From the NCBI GenBank assembly GCA_019352875.1, contig JAAAFW010000006.1, positions 334,352 to 398,351 on the forward strand: DNA of 64,000 nt. The letters are read 5' to 3'. Each line of letters starts with the position of its first letter. The first letter of the stretch is position 1. Position numbers and translations under genes: made by a program. Source of the DNA: Pedobacter cryoconitis (lineage in GTDB: Bacteria > Bacteroidota > Bacteroidia > Sphingobacteriales > Sphingobacteriaceae). Positions 25,705 through 34,710 of the stretch are shown here, piece after piece. The notes under the pieces were generated by a model, which saw nothing but the letters and a program-made list of their open reading frames with translations, had not been told where the DNA came from and made no database searches.

Positions 25705-26193
25705 TTAATGATGAATTTCGGTATGACTGAGGATTTCCGCTCCGGCATGGTTGCCCTGCTGGATTGCCAGATCCAATGCAGTTAGGCCCCGAAATTCGCG
25801 GATACCTGGGTCTGCGCCGCTCCTGAGTAGGATTTCCAGCAAGTCATTTCTGCCGAACATAGCAGCAAACATCAATGCCGTACCCCCATTACCATGTTGT
25901 ATATTCAGATCTGCTCCATGCAGAATAAGCATTTCTGCGATTTCTGCATAACCTTTAAAACTTACACCCATTAGTGCGGTATTGCCCCCGGCGTCAACCG
26001 AATTGACATCGGCGCCGGACTGCAAAAGTAAAGCAGCGGCTTCTTCTTGTTTATTATAGCAGGCAATAATCAAAGGAGTATAACCTTTGGCATCAGCGAC
26101 ATTTATTGTGTTTCCATTTGTGATCATGGCTTGTAGAAAGTGTGTGTCACCAATTCTTGCTGCCTGAAGTAGGTTGTCTGTTAAATTTCCCAT
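25705..26193 (-). CDS. Ankyrin-repeat protein next to catalase
   Basis: This 162-residue cytoplasmic protein is made of four to five ankyrin repeats: KGYTPLIIACYNKQEEAAALLLQSGADVN, then GNTALMGVSFKGY, GGTALMFAAMFGRNDLLEILLRSGADP and GLTALDLAIQQGN. There is no signal peptide. It starts 15 bp after the catalase stop and is surely co-transcribed. In several proteobacteria an ankyrin protein (AnkB) encoded beside a catalase is needed for full catalase activity; a similar helper role here is an inference from gene order. Confidence 0.9.
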   Translation of the reverse strand: MGNLTDNLLQAARIGDTHFLQAMITNGNTINVADAKGYTPLIIACYNKQEEAAALLLQSGADVNSVDAGGNTALMGVSFKGYAEIAEMLILHGADLNIQHGNGGTALMFAAMFGRNDLLEILLRSGADPGIREFRGLTALDLAIQQGNHAGAEILSHTEIHH

Positions 26194-26208
26194 GATTGTA
26201 GTTTTTAA

Positions 26209-28347
26209 TTAAGCTGGAACATCTGGTTTTTTCTCTCTTTCCCAGAACCTGTGCTGGGCCACTGCATTAAGGAATTTCTGCACAGGTTGATTTGTGATAA
26301 CACCGGCAGGTTTGCCATTATTTTCAACTGGCAGTAATTGATTAATCCATTCAGTTCCTTCAGCCTGTGATCCGATGGCCTTACAGTGCTTAAATGCTTC
26401 TACGACAAAATGCTGAGCATCTGCTTCTGTTTTTATCGCAGTCAGGCTTGACTTTCCACCTGGTATATATACAGCATCGAACAGTACTGACGCAGTCGTT
26501 AGAAATGTAAAATCTACTTTATGGCTTATCCCTTTGTCGTCTTTAATATGGCCGTTGTGGGTAGCTACAATCTTAGCCTGGGCTGAACCTGCCTTGGCAG
26601 CCTTGATAAGGTCTTGTAGTTGTTCACTATTTACACCGTCAGTTGCCAAAACAGCAATTTGTCTGCTTTTGATTGTGTTTTTTATTGTATCGGACATACT
26701 GAGCGCTGCTGACGTTTTGATCTTACTTGATCCTGTTTTGCTTTCGTATTGGTCCTGTAATGCATCTGCAGGTACACTATGATTAATAGGTTTTTCGGGA
26801 CCTGAAGGAACCTCAAGACCGAGACCTTCTGCTACTTTTGAAGCTAGCACTGAATCTACCTGCGTGAGGATACCTACCATTCTTTTCCGTATTTCCTCTC
26901 TTTCAACTTTGCCCAATTCGAAGCGGAGGGCGTCAGTTAAATGATTCTTTTCAGCCTCAGACTGACTGTTGTAAAATAGCTTAGCCTGACTGAAATGATC
27001 CCGGAAACTCTCACTCCTTGCTCTTATTTTTCGGGCATCTATTCGTTCCTCATATGAACTGAAACCTCCATCTGCGACTTTTGCCTGCACTGGATAATTT
27101 GCCGATATACTGTTTGGTTCGTAGCTGGTTTTACTGGTATTAATAGTTTGGCGCATGTGACCGTCGCGCTGGTTATTATGAACACCATTTATCGGCCTGT
27201 TAATTGGAATTTCATGGAAATTTGGGCTGCCTAGACGTGAAAGTTGGGTGTCAGTGTAAGAAAATAACCTGCCCTGCAAGAGTGGGTCATTGGTGAAATC
27301 TATGCCAGGTACTACATGTCCCGGGTGAAAAGCAACCTGTTCGGTCTCTGCAAAGAAATTATCCGGATTTCTGTTTAAGGTCATCTTTCCGACCCGAATT
27401 ACTGGTACCAGCTCTTCAGGAATTAATTTTGTTGGATCCAGTATGTCGAAGTCAAATTTATGTTCATCCTCTTCAGATACGATTTGTAAGCCTAACTCCC
27501 ATTCAGGAAAAGCTCCGCTTTCTATGGCGTCCCATAGGTCCCGGCGGTGAAAGTCAGGATCATTGCCAGAAATCTTTTTAGCTTCGTCCCAGACTACAGA
27601 ATGTACACCTAATAATGGTTTCCAATGAAATTTGACAAATGAAGAAGTGCCGGCTTCGTTAATTAGTCTGAAGGTATGTACACCGAACCCTTCCATCATG
27701 CGAAGGCTTCTTGGAATAGCACGGTCCGACATTAGCCACATTACCATATGTGTGGATTCCGGCATTAAAGAAATAAAGTCCCAAAAAGTATCATGAGCAG
27801 ATGCTGCCTGGGGTATCTCATTGTGTGGTTCTGGTTTAACTGCATGGATAAGGTCAGGGAATTTAATTGCATCCTGTATGAAAAATACAGGCATATTATT
27901 TCCGACAAAATCATAAATTCCCTCATCCGTATAAAATTTTACGGAGAATCCACGGACATCTCTGGCCAGATCTGTGGAACCCCTGGAACCTGCGACAGTA
28001 GAGAACCTGACAAATACCGGTGTCTTACGTGATGTGTCTGTTAGAAATCCGGCTTTTGTGTGGTTTTGTTGTGATTCATAAAGTTCGAAAACTCCGTGTG
28101 CACCCGATCCTCTTGCATGGACAATCCGTTCAGGTATCCTTTCATGATCAAAGTGGGTGATTTTCTCCCGCATGATAAAGTCTTCCAGTAAAGTCGGGCC
28201 TCTTTCGCCGGCTTTCAAAGAATTTTGATTGTCATTAATCTTTAAGCCCTGATTTGTACTCAGGTGTTTCTGATCACCGTTTTCCGAGAAAGGCTGCAGT
28301 TTATCAACTTTTTCATTTTGACTATTTTTTTTGGCATTTTCTTTCAT
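26209..28347 (-). CDS. katE: Large-subunit (clade 2) haem catalase with C-terminal DJ-1-like domain
   Basis: This enzyme breaks down hydrogen peroxide to water and oxygen. The 712-residue length, N-terminal extension and C-terminal domain place it with HPII-type catalases. The catalytic histidine is H77 in RIVHARGSGAHG, the distal asparagine region is FVGNNMPVFFIQD, and the proximal haem tyrosine is in RLFSYTDTQLSRLG. From about residue 555 a flavodoxin-like DJ-1/PfpI-type domain follows (RQIAVLATDGVN, DAVYIPGGKSSL). It has no signal peptide, so it is cytoplasmic. Downstream on the same strand are the ankyrin, small membrane and PRC-barrel genes. Confidence 0.96.
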   Translation of the reverse strand: MKENAKKNSQNEKVDKLQPFSENGDQKHLSTNQGLKINDNQNSLKAGERGPTLLEDFIMREKITHFDHERIPERIVHARGSGAHGVFELYESQQNHTKAGFLTDTSRKTPVFVRFSTVAGSRGSTDLARDVRGFSVKFYTDEGIYDFVGNNMPVFFIQDAIKFPDLIHAVKPEPHNEIPQAASAHDTFWDFISLMPESTHMVMWLMSDRAIPRSLRMMEGFGVHTFRLINEAGTSSFVKFHWKPLLGVHSVVWDEAKKISGNDPDFHRRDLWDAIESGAFPEWELGLQIVSEEDEHKFDFDILDPTKLIPEELVPVIRVGKMTLNRNPDNFFAETEQVAFHPGHVVPGIDFTNDPLLQGRLFSYTDTQLSRLGSPNFHEIPINRPINGVHNNQRDGHMRQTINTSKTSYEPNSISANYPVQAKVADGGFSSYEERIDARKIRARSESFRDHFSQAKLFYNSQSEAEKNHLTDALRFELGKVEREEIRKRMVGILTQVDSVLASKVAEGLGLEVPSGPEKPINHSVPADALQDQYESKTGSSKIKTSAALSMSDTIKNTIKSRQIAVLATDGVNSEQLQDLIKAAKAGSAQAKIVATHNGHIKDDKGISHKVDFTFLTTASVLFDAVYIPGGKSSLTAIKTEADAQHFVVEAFKHCKAIGSQAEGTEWINQLLPVENNGKPAGVITNQPVQKFLNAVAQHRFWEREKKPDVPA

Positions 28348-28510
28348 GGCAGAATAGATTTGAGTTCAGCTGCTTAACAAAGCCATCTGGAGTATGTTTC
28401 AAATCTTTCAATATTATAATGACTGCGGCGGATCTCTGAAAAATATTTTTAATAAGTCAAACATTCGAACAGGGGATAATGTTAATGTGTTGTCTACCGA
28501 TGATAAACTC

Positions 28511-28548
28511 GAAGGGCCGGCTTGCGTATGCAACCGGCCCTTCTTTTT
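28511..28548 (+). terminator. Strong intrinsic terminator, plus-strand orientation, no gene in front
   Basis: A GC-rich 10-bp stem (28511-28520 with 28534-28543) extended by TTGC/GCAA around a GTAT loop is followed by five T on the plus strand. On the minus strand the stem is followed by CGAG, not a T-run. No plus-strand gene is visible in 28348-28510, so it may end an unannotated small RNA starting in the katE upstream region. Confidence 0.75.
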
Positions 28549-28588
28549 GTTGATATCAACATGTTATCCACAGGAAAATGTGGATAAC
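28549..28588. promoter_or_regulatory. 12-bp palindrome and two inverted DnaA boxes
   Basis: GTTGATATCAAC (28549-28560) is a perfect palindrome. Two bases on, TTATCCACA (28564-28572) and TGTGGATAA (28579-28587) are two perfect DnaA-box consensus sites in opposite orientation, forming a 10-bp inverted repeat with a 6-nt spacer. AT-rich DNA follows. This could be part of a replication origin or a DnaA-controlled site; the role is inferred. Confidence 0.55.
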
Positions 28589-28622
28589 TCAAAATGCTGA
28601 CATATATAAGCTTGATTATAAA

Positions 28623-28934
28623 TTATTGGATGACTACACCATCTTCTCCAATTTTAATTGAAGCGGTTTCTTCACCTTTTTTAGCATCTACCTGATAATA
28701 AGTTGGTTTGTTTGCTTCCGTTATTTTGATAGCACCAGTAGGCGCCCAGTCTTTATACTGGTCTCCTGATAATGTTGTTTTCACAGCATCTGGTAACTCC
28801 TCGATTTTAACCGGGGTTTTAGTAGTACTATCCTGTTGTGCAATAATCGCAACTGGGTTAGTAACTTCTGATGCTTTAACTGTGGAAACTCCTGCAAACG
28901 CTAAAATGGCTGCACCTAAGATTAAATTTTTCAT
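28623..28934 (-). CDS. Small secreted protein, PepSY-like fold possible
   Basis: The 103-residue precursor has a signal peptide (MKNLILGAAILAFAGVSTVKA) and a mature domain of about 80 residues. The pattern KIEELPDAVKTTLSGDQYKDW, then AIKITEA, TYYQVDAKKGEE and KIGEDGVVIQ resembles the PepSY-like proteins frequent in Bacteroidota, with one helix packed on a sheet. No catalytic residues are evident. It is divergent from glmS across a 346-bp gap. Its function is unknown. Confidence 0.75.
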   Translation of the reverse strand: MKNLILGAAILAFAGVSTVKASEVTNPVAIIAQQDSTTKTPVKIEELPDAVKTTLSGDQYKDWAPTGAIKITEANKPTYYQVDAKKGEETASIKIGEDGVVIQ

Positions 28935-29280
28935 AATAGTAGTTTTTTATAGAATTCCTGTTTTTTGGTATGATTACTGTAGACAGGGCATCGATTGGTT
29001 AAATTAATTCTTGCTATATGTGAGTGTAATGTTCATAATAATGCCTTGTTGCTAGAATTATATTAACGACCTGATAATCAGCATCTTAATTGTTGTCGAT
29101 TTTGGGGCAAAGTGTAGATAAATTCCACACTTTGCCCATATAGGTAGCATCAAAATAACTTTCTGTGTTTCAGTAGGTTTACACAGATTAATTAGGGTTT
29201 AAAAGCCCTAAAAAAAACATTGAATTTGCATTAGCAGAATTTCGAGAATTGTTTAGCTTTACAAAAATTTTTATAAAAGT
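28935..29280. other. 346-bp gene-free region with an 11-bp inverted repeat
   Basis: This AT-rich divergent intergenic region lies between the small secreted protein gene and glmS. It holds a perfect 11-bp inverted repeat, GGGCAAAGTGT (29105-29115) with its complement at 29127-29137, around an 11-nt loop. No T-run follows on either strand, so it is not a typical terminator. The loop junction reads TGTAGATAA, one mismatch from a DnaA box. A TAGCTTTA at 29254-29261 may be a degenerate glmS -7 element. No ORF or RNA gene was recognised. Confidence 0.5.
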
Positions 29281-31122
29281 ATGTGTGGAATAGTAGGATA
29301 TATAGGACATAGACAGGCTTGGACAGTTGTCCTGAAAGGCCTCAAGCGATTAGAATACCGTGGATATGATAGCGCAGGTATTGCATTAATTAACGAAACC
29401 GGAGACTTAAACATCTACAAAAAAGCCGGAAAAGTTGTTGAACTTGAAAAATACAGTACAGATAAAGATAAATCTGGTACGATTGGAATGGGACATACCC
29501 GTTGGGCTACACATGGTGAGCCATCGGATAGGAATTCGCACCCGCATACATCCAATAACGGCAGATTATCTATTATACATAATGGGATTATAGAAAACTA
29601 TTCGGTTCTTAAAGAAGAATTGTTAACCAGGGGGCATGAATTTAAAAGCGATACCGATACCGAAGTATTGATCCACCTGATTGAAGAAATTTATAAACTG
29701 GAAAATGTTGACTTGCTGGAAGCAGTGAGACTTGCTTTACAAGAGGTAACTGGTGCTTACGCGATCGTAATAACCGATCAGGATAATCCGGATCAGTTAA
29801 TTGCTGCCCGTAAAGGCAGCCCAATGGTAATTGGTGTTGGTGAGGGTGAATATTTTATTGCATCTGATGCTTCTCCTATTATAGAATACACTAAAAATGT
29901 AATCTATATGAATGACAATGAGATTGCTCTTGTAACCAGAGAGGATCTATTGGTGAAGAGATTAGATAATGTGGTTCAGACACCTGTTATCCAGGAGCTG
30001 GAAATGAAACTTGATATGCTTGAGAAAGGTGGTTACGAACATTTCATGCTAAAAGAGATTTATGAGCAAAGCAGATCAATCCGTGATTGTATGCGTGGAC
30101 GTATATATCCTAATGAAGGTTTGGTACAGCTGGGTGGAATTAAGGAATATGCTGATAAACTTAAAAATATTGACAGAATTATCATCGTAGCATGTGGAAC
30201 CTCATGGCACGCTGGTCTGGTTGGTGAATATCTGATAGAAGAATATGCGCGTATACCAGTTGAAGTTGAATATGCTTCTGAGTTCCGTTACCGTAATCCG
30301 ATTATTACAGAGAAGGATGTGGTAATTGCCATTTCTCAATCTGGTGAGACTGCAGATACTATGGCCGCTATTGAGATGGCTAAGGAAAAAGGAGCGACTA
30401 TCTTTGGTGTTTGTAATGTAGTCGGATCGTCTATCCCACGTTTAACTCACGCAGGGGTTTATACCCACGCCGGACCTGAAATTGGTGTTGCTTCTACAAA
30501 AGCATTTACTGCACAGGTGACGGTATTAACGCTGATGGCTTTCTATATGGCACAGCAAAAAGGTACTTTAACCCAGGCTAAATTAGTTGAACTCCTAACT
30601 GAGCTTGATTGCATCCCTGATAAGGTAGCTAAGGCATTAGAATCAAATTCACTTATTGAAGAAATTGCCGCTAAATTCAAAGATTCCCGCAATTGTCTTT
30701 TCCTTGGACGTGGAAGTGGTTTCCCTGTAGCTCTTGAAGGTGCATTAAAACTGAAAGAGATTTCATATATCCACGCAGAAGGTTATCCTGCTGCAGAAAT
30801 GAAACATGGTCCAATTGCTTTGATTGACGAAGAAATGCCTGTTGTAGTTATTGCAACGAAAAACTCTTCTTACGAAAAGGTAATTAGTAATATTCAGGAA
30901 GTAAAAGCCAGAAAAGGTATCGTTCTAGCTATTGTTACTGAAGGCGATACAGAGGTTCGTAAGATGGCTGATTACTGTATCGAGATTCCGGATTCAAGCG
31001 AAGCATTTTTACCCCTGCTGGCTACAATTCCATTACAATTATTGTCTTATCACATCGCGCTGATGAGAGGATGTAACGTAGATCAGCCGAGAAATCTGGC
31101 TAAATCTGTTACAGTAGAGTAA
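29281..31122 (+). CDS. glmS: Glutamine-fructose-6-phosphate aminotransferase (isomerizing)
   Basis: This enzyme makes glucosamine-6-phosphate from fructose-6-phosphate and glutamine, the first step to UDP-GlcNAc for peptidoglycan. The 613-residue protein has the normal two-part layout. The N-terminal glutaminase domain has nucleophile Cys2 in MCGIVGYIG, with RLEYRGYDSAG and GHTRWATHG. The two SIS sugar-isomerase domains have ACGTSWHAG, SQSGETADT, then GRGSGFPVALEGALKLKE and EMKHGPIAL. The C-terminus ends in LAKSVTVE as usual. No glmS ribozyme-like element was recognised upstream. It is followed by a strong terminator, so it is a single-gene unit. Confidence 0.98.
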   Translation: MCGIVGYIGHRQAWTVVLKGLKRLEYRGYDSAGIALINETGDLNIYKKAGKVVELEKYSTDKDKSGTIGMGHTRWATHGEPSDRNSHPHTSNNGRLSIIHNGIIENYSVLKEELLTRGHEFKSDTDTEVLIHLIEEIYKLENVDLLEAVRLALQEVTGAYAIVITDQDNPDQLIAARKGSPMVIGVGEGEYFIASDASPIIEYTKNVIYMNDNEIALVTREDLLVKRLDNVVQTPVIQELEMKLDMLEKGGYEHFMLKEIYEQSRSIRDCMRGRIYPNEGLVQLGGIKEYADKLKNIDRIIIVACGTSWHAGLVGEYLIEEYARIPVEVEYASEFRYRNPIITEKDVVIAISQSGETADTMAAIEMAKEKGATIFGVCNVVGSSIPRLTHAGVYTHAGPEIGVASTKAFTAQVTVLTLMAFYMAQQKGTLTQAKLVELLTELDCIPDKVAKALESNSLIEEIAAKFKDSRNCLFLGRGSGFPVALEGALKLKEISYIHAEGYPAAEMKHGPIALIDEEMPVVVIATKNSSYEKVISNIQEVKARKGIVLAIVTEGDTEVRKMADYCIEIPDSSEAFLPLLATIPLQLLSYHIALMRGCNVDQPRNLAKSVTVE

Positions 31123-31140
31123 TATCTCATAAAGAGTAAA

Positions 31141-31166
31141 ACCGGCATGCTAATGCCGGTTTTTTT
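31141..31166 (+). terminator. Intrinsic terminator of glmS
   Basis: An 8-bp stem (31141-31148 with 31153-31160) with a GCTA loop is followed by a T-run through 31166, 19 bp after the glmS stop. Confidence 0.92.
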
Positions 31167-31265
31167 ATGCCTTGTTTTTTTTAACTCACTTATACTCCTT
31201 AAGGAGTGTAAATATTTGATATTTCTATAAGTATATATCAGAGGTCTATACTTCTTTAGTTAAAT

Positions 31266-31302
31266 AAAAAAGGGTCGAAAAGACAACTCTTTCCGACCCT
31301 TT
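31266..31302 (-). terminator. Intrinsic terminator of dxs
   Basis: On the minus strand a stem built on AAAGGGTCG (31302-31294) pairs with its complement (31277-31269) and is followed by a T-run. It lies 20 bp past the dxs stop; the upper stem has one mismatch. Confidence 0.88.
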
Positions 31303-31322
31303 GTATCAGTTTATATACTAGT

Positions 31323-33251
31323 CTAGGATGCGATTGTCGCAGTGGTTCTGCTTACAGTCATTTTGCGTATAGTTTGCATAATTGCCTGTTTATCATATCC
31401 GCATATGTTCCATAGCTCGGCCTGTTCTCCATGCTCGATAAATTCATCTGGAATACCCAGGCGTACGACCTGAACATGATAGTTATGGTCAGCCATAAAT
31501 TCTAATACTGCTGATCCCATACCGCCCTGAAGGCAACCATCTTCAACCGTAATTATTTTTTGGTACCTTTTACATACATCATGCAGTAATGCTTCGTCAA
31601 GAGGCTTAACAAAACGCATGTCATAATGTGCAGGATGAATACCTTCGCTGTTTAGCTCTTTACAGGCCTGGACAGCGAAATTACCAACATGCCCTATTGT
31701 AAGAATTGCGACATCTTCACCGTCACATATTTTCCTGCCTTTACCAACTTCGAGTGCTTTTAATGGACGCTTCCAGTCTGTGAGAACGCCGCTTCCTCTT
31801 GGGTAACGGATAGAAAAAGGACCTTGATCTTCTAGTTGGGCAGTAAACATCAGATTTCTTAACTCTTCTTCGTTCATAGGCGCCGAAACAACCATGTTTG
31901 GTATTGAGCGCATATAAGCAAGGTCGTAAGCGCCATGATGTGTTGCACCATCTGCACCTGCAAGACCTGCGCGGTCGAGACAGAAAACAACATTCAGATT
32001 CTGTATGGCAACGTCATGAATTACCTGATCATAAGCCCTTTGCATAAAGCTGGAGTAGATATTACAGAAAGGAACAAGCCCTTGTGTAGCCAGGCCAGCT
32101 GAGAAGGTAACTGCGTGCTGTTCGGCAATACCGACATCAAATGCACGTTCGGGCATTGCTTTCATCATGATGTTCATGGATGATCCCGAAGGCATAGCAG
32201 GTGTAATACCTACAATCTTTTTATTTTGTTCTGCGAGTTCTACCAGAGTATGGCCGAACACATCCTGATATTTTGGAGGTTGAGGTTTGTCAGCTACAGA
32301 TTTCTTGATTTCACCGGTAATTTTATCGAAAAGGCCGACTGCATGCCATTTGGTCTGGTCTTTCTCTGCAAGAGCGAAACCTTTACCTTTTACAGTGACA
32401 CAATGCAGTAGTTTTGGGCCGGGAATATCTTTCAGATCTTTAAGGATAGCAGCAAGATTTTTAACATCATGGCCATCTACCGGACCGAAGTAGCGGAAGT
32501 TCAGTGCTTCGAAGAGATTACTCTGTTTAAGAAGAGTGCCCTTAATGCTTTTCTCAATCTTCTTTACAAATTTATGAGCATTAGGTCCAAGTTCAGATAA
32601 TTTAATCAGTACACTGGAAATATCATCTCTGAAGCGGTTGTAAGATTTTGACGTGGTAATAGTCGTTAGATATTCCTTTAATGCACCAACATTGGGATCA
32701 ATGGACATACAGTTATCATTGAGGATCACCAGCAGATTAGAGTTTTCAATCCCTGCATGGTTAAGTCCTTCAAATGCCAGGCCTGCAGTCATAGCACCAT
32801 CTCCGATAACAGCTACATGCTGCCTGTCACTTTCACCTTTGTAATGGGAGGCAACAGCCATACCTAAGGCTGCAGAAATAGAAGTTGAAGAGTGACCTAC
32901 GCCAAATGTATCATATTCACTTTCTGAAATTTTAGGGAAGCCACTGATTCCGTTCAGGATTCTGTTGGTATGAAATACATCCTTACGGCCGGTAAGGATC
33001 TTATGTCCGTAGGCCTGATGGCCAACATCCCAGACCAATTTGTCATAAGGTGTGTTTAATACGTAATGCAGGGCTACTGTAAGCTCTACAACACCTAAAC
33101 TGGCACCAAAGTGACCGCCATTCGTGCTCACTACATCTATGATATATTGGCGCAGTTCCTGGCTGATCTGTTCCAGATCTTCTTCTTTATACTGCTTAAG
33201 ATCAGCAGGATAATTTATGTTCGGTAGTAATGGAGAGTTGAAGTTTTCCAT
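31323..33251 (-). CDS. dxs: 1-deoxy-D-xylulose-5-phosphate synthase
   Basis: This thiamine-diphosphate enzyme condenses pyruvate and glyceraldehyde-3-phosphate, the entry step of the MEP isoprenoid pathway. From the ATG at 33251 it has about 642 residues, the usual size; a TTG seven codons upstream is less likely. Seen in order are [31 protein letters not shown], the GDGAMTAG cofactor motif with LNDNCMSI, then the pyrimidine-binding half ([28 protein letters not shown]) and the C-terminal transketolase domain ([15 protein letters not shown]). It is a single gene with its own terminator. Confidence 0.97.
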   Translation of the reverse strand: MENFNSPLLPNINYPADLKQYKEEDLEQISQELRQYIIDVVSTNGGHFGASLGVVELTVALHYVLNTPYDKLVWDVGHQAYGHKILTGRKDVFHTNRILNGISGFPKISESEYDTFGVGHSSTSISAALGMAVASHYKGESDRQHVAVIGDGAMTAGLAFEGLNHAGIENSNLLVILNDNCMSIDPNVGALKEYLTTITTSKSYNRFRDDISSVLIKLSELGPNAHKFVKKIEKSIKGTLLKQSNLFEALNFRYFGPVDGHDVKNLAAILKDLKDIPGPKLLHCVTVKGKGFALAEKDQTKWHAVGLFDKITGEIKKSVADKPQPPKYQDVFGHTLVELAEQNKKIVGITPAMPSGSSMNIMMKAMPERAFDVGIAEQHAVTFSAGLATQGLVPFCNIYSSFMQRAYDQVIHDVAIQNLNVVFCLDRAGLAGADGATHHGAYDLAYMRSIPNMVVSAPMNEEELRNLMFTAQLEDQGPFSIRYPRGSGVLTDWKRPLKALEVGKGRKICDGEDVAILTIGHVGNFAVQACKELNSEGIHPAHYDMRFVKPLDEALLHDVCKRYQKIITVEDGCLQGGMGSAVLEFMADHNYHVQVVRLGIPDEFIEHGEQAELWNICGYDKQAIMQTIRKMTVSRTTATIAS

Positions 33252-33418
33252 GTAATTTTTAGTAGACAACAATATACAAAGTACGGTATTTTTGTTAATA
33301 AAACCGCAAACTATTAGGCAATAAGGTTGCCAGAACTTGTCCGAATTGATTAAATGCGTCTTTTGGCTGTTATTTTAAGCTAAAAATTGATTAATTTTAC
33401 GAAAATATACTTTGATAA

Positions 33419-34690
33419 ATGGAACGAGATACTTTAATTTTTGATTTGATTGACAGGGAATTAGACCGTCAGGAAAATGGCCTTGAACTGATTGCTTCAG
33501 AAAATTTTGTGAGTAAGCAGGTGATGGAAGCTGCAGGCTCAGTATTAACTAATAAATATGCCGAAGGTCTTCCGGGCAAACGTTATTATGGCGGTTGTGA
33601 AGTTGTCGATGAGGTTGAAAAAATTGCAATTGACCGTGCTAAGCAACTGTTCAATGCAGCGTGGGTAAATGTTCAGCCACACTCTGGCGCACAAGCCAAT
33701 GCGGCGGTGATGCTGGCAGTATTGCAGGCTGGAGATAAAATCTTGGGTTTTGATCTTTCTCATGGAGGACACTTGACGCATGGTTCACCTGTTAATTTCT
33801 CCGGAAAATTATATCAGCCGTTATTCTATGGGGTTGTTAAAGAAACTGGTAGAATTGACTATGCAAAATTAGAAGAAATAGCTTTGGCAGAACGTCCGAA
33901 ACTGATTATCTGTGGAGCATCAGCTTACTCAAGAGAATGGGATTACGCTTTTATCCGTAGTGTAGCCGATAAAATCGGAGCCTTGGTTTTAGCTGATATT
34001 TCTCACCCTGCAGGTTTGATTGCACGTGGATTGTTGGAGAACCCGCTACCGCATTGCCATATCGTAACTACTACTACCCATAAAACATTGCGTGGCCCTC
34101 GTGGCGGAATGATTATGATGGGTAAAGATTTCGAAAATCCTTTCGGACTAAAAACACCTAAAGGTGAAACCAGAATGATGTCTTCAGTTTTGGACATGGC
34201 TGTATTCCCTGGTACACAAGGTGGGCCGCTTGAGCACATTATTGCTGCTAAGGCGATCGCTTTTGGTGAGGCGCTTTCAGATGATTATCTGGTTTACATT
34301 AAACAAGTTCAGGCTAATGCTCAGGCGATGGCTAAAGCTTTTGTAAGCAGAGGTTATGGTATTATTTCGGGAGGTACAGACAACCATTTAATGCTAATCG
34401 ACCTTAGAAATAAAAATATAACAGGTAAAGTTGCCGAAAATGCGCTTGAAAAAGCAGATATTACTGTGAATAAGAACATGGTGCCTTTTGACGATAAATC
34501 ACCTTTTGTGACTTCAGGTATCCGTGTAGGAACTGCTGCTATTACTTCCAGAGGATTTAAAGAAGCAGATATGGAAAAAATTGTAGACCTTATCGATCAG
34601 GTAATCAATAATCCTGAAGATGAAGCTCACCTTGCAGCTGTAAAAAGTCAGGTTATTGCTTTGGTATCCGGTTTTCCACTTTATAAATAA
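33419..34690 (+). CDS. glyA: Serine hydroxymethyltransferase
   Basis: This PLP enzyme interconverts serine and glycine with tetrahydrofolate, feeding one-carbon metabolism. The 423-residue protein begins [18 protein letters not shown] and has [43 protein letters not shown] and [19 protein letters not shown]. The PLP lysine is in [14 protein letters not shown] (K222). The length and all core motifs are intact. The sequence just before the start (TATACTTTG) resembles a promoter -7 element, but spacing to the consensus is off. The gene is 20 bp upstream of a hybrid kinase gene on the same strand. Confidence 0.98.
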   Translation: MERDTLIFDLIDRELDRQENGLELIASENFVSKQVMEAAGSVLTNKYAEGLPGKRYYGGCEVVDEVEKIAIDRAKQLFNAAWVNVQPHSGAQANAAVMLAVLQAGDKILGFDLSHGGHLTHGSPVNFSGKLYQPLFYGVVKETGRIDYAKLEEIALAERPKLIICGASAYSREWDYAFIRSVADKIGALVLADISHPAGLIARGLLENPLPHCHIVTTTTHKTLRGPRGGMIMMGKDFENPFGLKTPKGETRMMSSVLDMAVFPGTQGGPLEHIIAAKAIAFGEALSDDYLVYIKQVQANAQAMAKAFVSRGYGIISGGTDNHLMLIDLRNKNITGKVAENALEKADITVNKNMVPFDDKSPFVTSGIRVGTAAITSRGFKEADMEKIVDLIDQVINNPEDEAHLAAVKSQVIALVSGFPLYK

Positions 34691-34710
34691 TAATTAATTG
34701 CAGGTCAGGC

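Noticed and set aside
28394..28600. 68-residue plus-strand frame through the katE-upstream region
   Set aside because: It reads through the terminator hairpin and the DnaA boxes, has no domain, and its composition is not gene-like.
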